From contig BCJX01000011.1 of NCBI GenBank assembly GCA_001600415.1, forward strand, positions 1,047,285-1,111,284: DNA of 64,000 bases, written 5' to 3'. Below, one piece after another: positions 58,052-64,000 of this stretch. A program made the translations under genes and the position numbers. Within the stretch, counting starts at the first letter, position 1, and each line of letters starts with the position of its first letter. Source of the DNA: Pascua guehoae. Taxonomy: Eukaryota > Basidiomycota > Tremellomycetes > Trichosporonales > Trichosporonaceae. The notes beneath the pieces are model-generated. The model saw only the letters and a list, made by a program, of their open reading frames with translations. It searched no databases and was not told where the DNA came from.

Positions 58052-59210
58052 ATGAACATGCCCAAAAACGGCGAGAGCAGCCGCTCGCCTCACGTCGCCG
58101 AAGGTGTATCGCCCTCTATGGCCTCTGGAGCCATGTCGCAGCTGATCCTGCCAGAATGGGACCGTGAGTCGCCCCGGATGCCTACCAGCGCGCTCGCCGC
58201 ACTTGCCCGTGGCGTGTGCGACGGGACAAAAAGCTTCACTCCGCCACCGCCATCATGCTCGTGCTCGCAGTCGCCGACCTCGTCGCACTCACCTGTCGTG
58301 CACACGCTTACACCAACAGCTGTTCCACCAAAACACCTGCATTCGTCGATGGACCTGATCTCGCTCCTGAACCTCGGCGGCCTGTACAATACGTACGTCC
58401 GCCCATATTTCGACCCCGTCCCCGAGACGGACGACGAGGGCGGCCCCCCACCCAAGCCGCGCGCGCGCAAGCGACAGGGTCTGAGCAAGGGCTACGTGGG
58501 ACTGATAGAGGACTGCATTGGTGGGTATTGCCTTTGCTACTTTGTCGACTGCCCACTCACAAGCAGACCCAATACCCATGGGCAACATGGCAGAGCACAG
58601 CCTCCTTCCTCTGCTCAGCGGCGAGGCGCCCGAGGGCCCAATCACGCTCCTCAGCTCGGACCTGTTGGCGAACGCGCGTCTCGAGCCAGGCCTCAAGACG
58701 GAGGGCTACGCGGGCGGCGAGAAGGCTGGTGTCCGTGAAGCCGAGGAGCGTCGAAAGCGCAAAAAGGCGCGTTTGAGCCAGAGCGTCCAGCCCGAGTTCC
58801 CCGACATTGCCGCTCCCGACGGGACGCCCTCGACGCCGGGCATTCCAGCTCCCGCACCCCCCGCGCGGGGCCGGCCGCCGTTCACCGTCGGTGGTCGTGG
58901 GCGCAGCACGCCGGCAGGCTCGGGCTCGCGCCCGCCATGGCCGCGCGCGAGTGCACCACCCGGCGCGGGAGGCCGCTATGCCCCAGGATCGGGCATGGGG
59001 ACGCCTGGCACACCCACCCCGAGACAAGGCAATCGCCAAACTCCCGGAACACCCAGCGGCATGACGCTCAAGCGACACAGCGACGGACCGTACCCGCCAG
59101 GAGTGAAGCGCGCGCGCGCCATGGGCGGATCGGGGAGCCGTTCGGCGAGCCCCGCGGGCGCGGATGTCGGCGTCAAGGCCGTGTTCAAGCGCCGGACTGA
59201 TGAGATTTAG
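58052..59210 (+). CDS. MED19: Mediator complex subunit 19 (Med19/Rox3)
   Basis: Three exons (58052-58163, 58320-58520, 58567-59210) encode 318 residues, with a CCACCATGAAC start context. The core matches fungal Med19/Rox3: MDLISLLNLGGLYNTYVRPY, then a basic acidic loop, GLSKGYVGLIEDCIDPIPMG and MAEHSLLPLLSG. After a Lys/Arg block (RRKRKKARLSQS) the tail is Pro/Gly/Arg low complexity. It ends VKAVFKRRTDEI. Med19 sits in the middle/head region of Mediator and helps contact RNA polymerase II and activators. The 46-nt second intron splits the conserved DCI|DPIP sequence, and only the spliced form restores the motif. Confidence 0.85.
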
Positions 59211-60122
59211 GCACGGCCTAGATGTAGAGTGGGACGAGACACATGTATCAACGCTAGAGTTGCCTTGGTGTTGCACGACGAGAGGACTGATTAGCTTTTC
59301 TGGTGCTCATGCTCTTACTTGTGTCATAAGCTTCACCACTGTCGTTCTGTGTGCGGATGTCCTTGGGATAGTACCACCTCGTCGCCCCTTCTGTCCACAC
59401 AGTGAGCTCCACCGAAGGCACGTGCTCCCGCCTGAACGCCAGCTTGAACGCCCCCTGGTCCCGACTGCCATCAACATTGGGGCAGCTAAGAATCCACAGA
59501 ACGCGTTGCGCGAGAGGGCCCCGACAAGGAGAAATAGTCCCACAAAACGTCAAGAGTAATGCAATGGCGGCACTGTTTGGGCTGCCCGCAGACCGCCAGC
59601 GATTGTACTGATGAGGATGCCAGGGGAGCCCACCTTCAAGTATAGACTCCACGACAGCTCACACGTATCGCCTACATGCATGACGGTGGGCAAAAGCAAA
59701 AATATTGGGTGGGGGCAGTTCATCATGTCCTCCGTACCATGCCCGAAGCAGTGCCCAACTGACCTGAAAGACAGAAGGGGCATGGCTAGGATCCGAACGC
59801 GCGCCCCCCCGGAACAGGGGACACCCGAAAGTGCAATGGGCGTCTTCACCGTTAGGCCACCCGTCCGTTGGGATTATATCAAACTCACTATATCTTAACG
59901 GTTCTTTGGTCGCAGATTGGGCGGGTCGTGCTGGTTGTTTGCGAAGGATGCTCCCGGAGTTTGATAATGACACACCAATACGGGCGGAGTTACAGCGGGT
60001 CTGTGCCGTGTGGTCCTCGTGGCCTCCACCTCCACCCCATGACGACTTTCCATCCACAATATACGGTACAACGCCAGTTTCCAAACTACCACGCTCTTTA
60101 CTTTCCCTTACTAGTCGTCACG
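59211..60122. other. Intergenic region with a tRNA-like element
   Basis: About 910 bp between MED19 and ALG14. The tRNA-like sequence at 59781-59866 is the only feature recognised. Confidence 0.5.
59781..59866 (-). other. Degenerate tRNA-like element with Pol III box A and box B
   Basis: On the minus strand TGGCCTAACGGTG (59847-59859) matches box A and CGTTCGGATCC (59789-59799) is close to box B, at normal spacing. A stem GACGCCC/GGGTGTC lies at the anticodon-arm position but encloses an 11-nt loop. The T-stem and acceptor stem pair poorly and conserved A58 is G. This fits a decayed tRNA or tRNA-derived SINE, not a working tRNA. Confidence 0.4.
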
Positions 60123-60927
60123 ATGCTCGTCCTCGTCCTCACGGGATTAGCCCTGGCCACTCTCCTAGCTCTCCGCCTCTACCTCGTCCTCCCCCGCGGC
60201 ACACCTCCACCAAGGCGCACGGGGACCGCGTCGCTCGCCGTCTTCCTCGGCTCGGGCGGCCATACCGCCGAGATGCGCACGCTGCTCTCTGCCGTCGACA
60301 GGCGGCGGTACACACCACGGACCTATGTGTACTGCACGGGCGACGCGATGTCGTTGCGGGCGGTCGCGGACGTCGAGGGCGGCGTGGGGCGGGCGGAGCA
60401 GGCCAGTACAGGCGACTCGGCGTCGGGATCTACCTCTGCGTACACACTCCTCGCGCTCCCGCGGGCCAGGAAGGTGGGCGAGGGCAAGGCCTCGACATTA
60501 ATTTCGGCATCGCGGACGCTTTTAATTGCGCTCTGGCACACGTTCCTCGTGCCCCTGTTCGCGCGGCCGGGGGAGCCGTGGGCAGACGTCCTGCTCGTCA
60601 ACGGGCCGGGCACGGCCGTTGTCCTCGTCGCCGTCGCGTACATTCGCCGCGTGAGTTTGGTGTAGCCCCCTGATGATAAGGCAGGTCCGCTGACCCCGCC
60701 AGGTTCTGGGGTTAGAGTTTACGCGCATCATCTACGTAGAGTCGTTTGCGCGCGTCACGTCCTTGTCTCTCTCGGGCCGCCTCCTCCGCCCCTTTGTTGA
60801 CACGTTTGTCGTCCAGTGGCCAAATGCGGGGGGTGCTGGGGCGGAGGTTAAGGAGCAGGTGGCCCAGTCGAGTCGGGACGTGAGGAGTCTGAAGGCGAGG
60901 ACGGTCTACCGCGGATGGGTCGTTTAG
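60123..60927 (+). CDS. ALG14: Alg14, membrane anchor of UDP-GlcNAc transferase
   Basis: Two exons (60123-60650, 60703-60927) encode 250 residues. The chosen ATG starts a hydrophobic anchor (MLVLVLTGLALATLLALRLY). An upstream in-frame ATG near 60039 would only add a soluble extension. Family motifs follow: FLGSGGHTAEMRTLL, DVLLVNGPGTAVVLVAVAYI, and after splicing IIYVESFARVTSLSLSGRLL and FVDTFVVQWP. Alg14 holds the catalytic subunit Alg13 at the cytosolic face of the ER, where the pair adds the second GlcNAc to the dolichol-linked N-glycan precursor. The 52-nt intron has GTGAGT, CTGAC and CAG signals. An insertion of about 20 Gly/Ser/Thr residues after AVADVEGG is unusual. Confidence 0.92.
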
Positions 60928-61255
60928 GGCGAGATCCATGGACAATTGGAGGATGTCGTGCCTCTGTATGGTCCGGGTGAGCAACCGAAGGGAACGGTAT
61001 AGGCTCGCTCCGTGCTCCCTCCAGGCTCCCTCTGAGCTCCCCTACCCAGTTCACACAGCTGCGCATTAAATCTTGTACACTCCTTTGCACGCATTGTATT
61101 ATTCCAAGCATGGCATATGAATTTCAGCATGTGTTCGTGGCGCGTACGTAGAGCGCGCACGTATTCCACGCGCCACTTCTGGGGCATTGGGGCGCGTTGC
61201 TGATGAACAATACTCAACACTCGCGCGCCGCTGACTCTGGCGTCCTGCAGACACT
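60928..61255. other. Convergent spacer
   Basis: About 330 bp with no recognised feature. Confidence 0.45.
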
Positions 61256-61579
61256 TTACTTATCAATGACCGCGGCCCCCTGCCAGGTAGATATTCCTTG
61301 TGCCTTCTGCAGGTGCCCTTTCATCTCCACTGGGATGACCATATCATCAAGCGACCCATAGGTGCCAAAAACTGCAGAGAATAAAAGGTCAGTGAGGACT
61401 CCACTTGGACACATTCTTCTGTCCTCCCTTGTCAGTAGAACCTGTCCACAATCGGTCCGAAATGGGTGCAAACTCGTCAAAGTCTGTACCGAATGCAGAT
61501 ATTCATAGAGGCTGGGGTCGATGTCTCTGAAGCTGGGATACCGAGCAGTGTCTTGAATCGGAAAGTCAGGATCACTGGT
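61256..61579 (-). CDS. Hypothetical protein, 3' exon only
   Basis: A 107-codon frame preceded by a plausible acceptor (AAGTAACAG) reads DFPIQDTARYPSFRDIDPSL, YEYLHSVQTLTSLHPF, then GSLDDMVIPVEMKGHLQKA and ends QGAAVIDK. Its composition is protein-like, and 'VIPVEMKG' could be a nuclease- or kinase-type strand, but I recognise no family. No upstream exon or start codon could be fixed in 61580-61750, so this may be a truncated or dead gene. Confidence 0.3.
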   Translation of the reverse strand, partial: TSDPDFPIQDTARYPSFRDIDPSLYEYLHSVQTLTSLHPFRTDCGQVLLTREDRRMCPSGVLTDLLFSAVFGTYGSLDDMVIPVEMKGHLQKAQGISTWQGAAVIDK

Positions 61580-61754
61580 CTGTTACTTGCCACTTGACGG
61601 CCGTGGCCAGAGGGAAATCAAACGAACCCTCCCGGAGAACACCGCAGGCAACTAATCAGCACCACTCTAATATACGTGCATAGAATTAACGAGAAACACA
61701 GATTGTCTGGAAATGAAACGCTGCATGGTGGATGCAACCGAGGCCAACTGGTGA

Positions 61755-64000
61755 TTAGGAAGAGGGAGCCTGATCTGCCTGCTTGATTTCTTTTGCCTGC
61801 TCAGGCTCGTCCACTGTGTCGGCCTGGTCAGAATGCTGCATGGCTTGGTCCTGGTCCTCGGGCTGCTGGATCAGTGGGTCCTCGCCAAGGTTGATGAGAA
61901 GCTGGTCCTCGGGGGGGTGGATGGATTGGTGGATGGATTGGTCCTGGTCCTGATCCTGGTCCTGGTCCTGGTCCTGCAGAATCGGTTGGCTCTCGTCCTC
62001 CTGAATCGGTTGGTCCTCACCGTCCTGAATCGACTGTGCTGATTCCTTTTCCTGGATTGGTTGTGGTTGCTGGATACGCATGATTGGTTCTTCAACTTCG
62101 ACTTGATCCTCGGTGTGCTTCTGCAAACTCGCCTCACTGGGGTGACTCCGCTTGACGACCGAGCTCGCGGGGCTGAGCGGGGTGCGCGGTGTCGACGCCG
62201 TCGACGATGGCAACGGAGGCAAGGGTGCAGTGGGGGCCGGGCCGATGGGCGGAATAGGCAGCGGGGGTAGTGGCGGGCGCGAGCGGCGTGTAAGTGACGG
62301 GGTGGGTGAGGGTGTGTAGCACGGCTCGGGGATGGCGGGGAGACTTGTCGAGAATGCTTCCTTCTCCGACATGGTCGGGGGCTGGGGAAGGGGTGCGGCC
62401 GCCTGCGACGGGAGAGGCTGGGTCGACGACGCCGCCGCTCGCTCCCGAGGAGGCTGGATCCAGTTGGGGTCATACGAAGGTGGCACCATGATGACGTGCC
62501 CAGAGTCCGACTCCTGCCTCACCGTGTAGGACACGGACGGCGTCTGGCCCGGTGCAGGCCGGCGCGTCGCCCGCGTGACGACTGCAGAAGTGCTCTCCAT
62601 GTCGCTCAGGACACTGGCCGAGTCGGATTGGGCGGGTTGTCCAAACGTCCCCGCGCGCGAGACGTAGGTTCCCGACCGTGAGACGAGCGAGGTGCCGCGG
62701 CGGTGGCCAAACTCGCTGCCACGCGAGTACTCGCTTCGGCATGAGTAATCAATCGGCCGCGAAATGTCCGGGAGCGAGGCCAGTGTCTCCATGTCCATTG
62801 TGCTGTGCGAAAGGGTTGGCGACGAAGCCGACGAAGAGCCGTTGCGCTGTGGAGAGTGGGCTGATCGCATCGTATTGGGATCGATGGGGCTGGGGTCAGC
62901 AAAGGACACGCCCCGCAGCAAGGGAAATGGATGTAGCAGCACGGGCGCCGTCTCTCCCTGTGAATATTGCGCGTCACTTACTCGTAATTGCCGCCATGCT
63001 CATGCCTGTTGCCATAAAAGTAGTCGGCGGTCATGGTCGTGGGCGTGTTATTCGTGAATCTTGGGGGCGCCTCTGACTCTTCGTCCCACATTCCAGGATA
63101 CGAAGTAATTGACTGTTGCGGGTTGTGTTGGTTGCGCGGGTAGTCTACGTGCATCTGCTGAGACGGTTGTGGCCATGTATTGATCGAGTAGAATGCTGCA
63201 CTTTCCAAGGTCGACTGCGCACCAGGAGTCGCCGGGGTCGAGTATCCGTTTGGATCTAACCCACGCGTCTCGGCCGGCGTTGCGTTTCTTGTCATGTTAG
63301 CGATTGTAGTGAGGGAGGGAGGAGCAACTCGGTGCTCCGGAGCTTGGTGCCGGACAGACATGGTCAATGCGCAAAATGCGCGCAGAGGCCACCCAGGGTA
63401 TTGGTGTGTTTGGATTTGGACGGAGATTTGTTTTGGTTACACCAGCCCTCGTTTCCTCGTTTCTTGCCCTTATATACCCCTTCTTGCCAAGGAACAAGTG
63501 CGAGTACTCACCTGTCATGGTGTGTACGCTCGTTTTCCGAGCGCCTCCGACGACGTCGAACAAGTAGGAAAATGGCCAGCCCGAGAAGAGCAAGGAAGAC
63601 TGCGCCACCAACCTGGGGCTCGTCAGCAATGTCTCCATCAATGCCCACCCCACACCACACCCACGGATCCTCCAATAATGGCGCCAAGGGGCGTCTTCTT
63701 CTTGGCCGATGCCGCAATGGCGAGGCTCGAGCTCGAGCCGTCGGCCGTCCAGATGGTGATGGTGCTAATGTCAAACCATGTGTAGTTGTTGCTGTCCATC
63801 TTGGTCACTGCGAACGTATAGTCCTGCTCGGGGTCAAGGGCCGCCATGAACATGATGGCCTGGGGAGTACACCACGGCATCTGGCCCGAGTACGAGTAAC
63901 CACCGTCTCTCTGACCCGGTCCAGGTGGCGTGAGCTGTACATTGTACGCATTATGGTCCCATGATGCCGTGCCGTTGAGTACCATGAACACATTGCCCTT
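61755..64000 (-). CDS. Single-pass membrane protein with Gln-Asp repeat tail (5' end outside window)
   Basis: Four exons are visible (63665 to beyond 64000, 63512-63612, 62982-63287, 61755-62889), giving 625 codons of the C-terminal part. The extracytoplasmic part has sequons (NGT, NYT) and ends in a Ser/Ala stretch. The membrane segment is IIGGSVGGAVFLALLGLAIF, split by an intron, followed by LLVRRRRRRSENE. The cytosolic tail of over 500 residues is Ser/Pro/Thr-rich (PPSYDPNWIQPPRERA, PLPPLPIPPIGPAPTAPLPP) and ends in Gln/Asp/Glu-rich repeats (IQEDESQPILQDQDQDQDQD). It resembles fungal cell-surface sensors or mucin-like proteins in architecture, but no named family is assigned. Confidence 0.7.
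61934..61979. repeat. Hexanucleotide coding repeat (GGTCCT), Gln-Asp tract
   Basis: About seven tandem copies of a GGTCCT-like unit, translated on the minus strand as (Gln-Asp)n in the tail of the membrane protein. Variable number between strains is likely. Confidence 0.8.

Noticed and set aside
59781..59866. Functional tRNA gene
   Set aside because: The acceptor and T stems do not pair and the anticodon loop would be 11 nt.
61934..61979. Direct repeats as a CRISPR array
   Set aside because: This is a coding hexanucleotide microsatellite in a eukaryotic gene, without unique spacers.

Overview
The window is nuclear DNA from an intron-rich, high-GC basidiomycete. It is most likely a tremellomycete yeast of the Trichosporon/Cutaneotrichosporon/Apiotrichum type; that placement is inferred from gene content, codon use and intron style, not from a database search. 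Nearly every recognisable gene is split by 35-400 nt introns with GTGAGT/GTACGT/GTAAGT-like donors, a CTGAC/CTAAC branch point and a YAG (sometimes AAG) acceptor. The gene models below were joined by hand from such sites, with the reading frame checked across each junction.

Layout. 0-10 kb: the 3' end of a SNF2-family ATPase followed by a decayed tandem copy of its last exon; SDHAF4/Sdh8 (-); AP endonuclease IV Apn1 (+); a 3-ketoacyl/acetyl-CoA thiolase (-); a beta-carbonic anhydrase (-). 9.6-19 kb: a gene-poor stretch ending in a microsatellite-rich leader. 19-31 kb: a Gfd2/YDR514C-like RNase H-fold protein (+), a CDCA7-like zinc-finger plus DDT-domain protein (-), DNA polymerase kappa with 17 exons (-), and complex III core protein QCR2 (-). 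31.6-34.2 kb: an 11-exon SAM-dependent methyltransferase (-) with an 8-nt exon and a 994-nt intron. 34.2-39.4 kb: a second gene-poor, lower-GC stretch. 39.4-48 kb: D-aminoacyl-tRNA deacylase (+), a tandem pair of small glycine-rich proteins with the same CAAX-like C-terminus (+), a Tc1/mariner transposase relic, Ddi1 (+), and a putative GPI-anchored secreted protein (-). 48-55 kb: an Arg/Asp-rich RS-like protein (+), an Sft2-family Golgi protein (-), and two convergent BTB-like genes. 56-64 kb: an Ssr4-like Q/P-rich protein (-) divergent from Mediator Med19/Rox3 (+), a degenerate tRNA-like element, Alg14 (+), an orphan ORF, and the 3' part of a single-pass membrane protein with a Gln-Asp repeat tail (-).

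Most genes are ordinary housekeeping functions: genome maintenance (SNF2, Apn1, pol kappa, Ddi1, CDCA7-like), mitochondrial metabolism (SDHAF4, thiolase, QCR2), translation quality control (DTD), transcription (Med19, Ssr4-like) and the secretory path (Alg14, Sft2). They do not form an operon-like system. The least described items are the CDCA7-like/DDT protein with an altered zinc finger, several 8-21 nt microexons that carry conserved motif residues, the tandem glycine-rich genes, and the relics of duplication and transposition.
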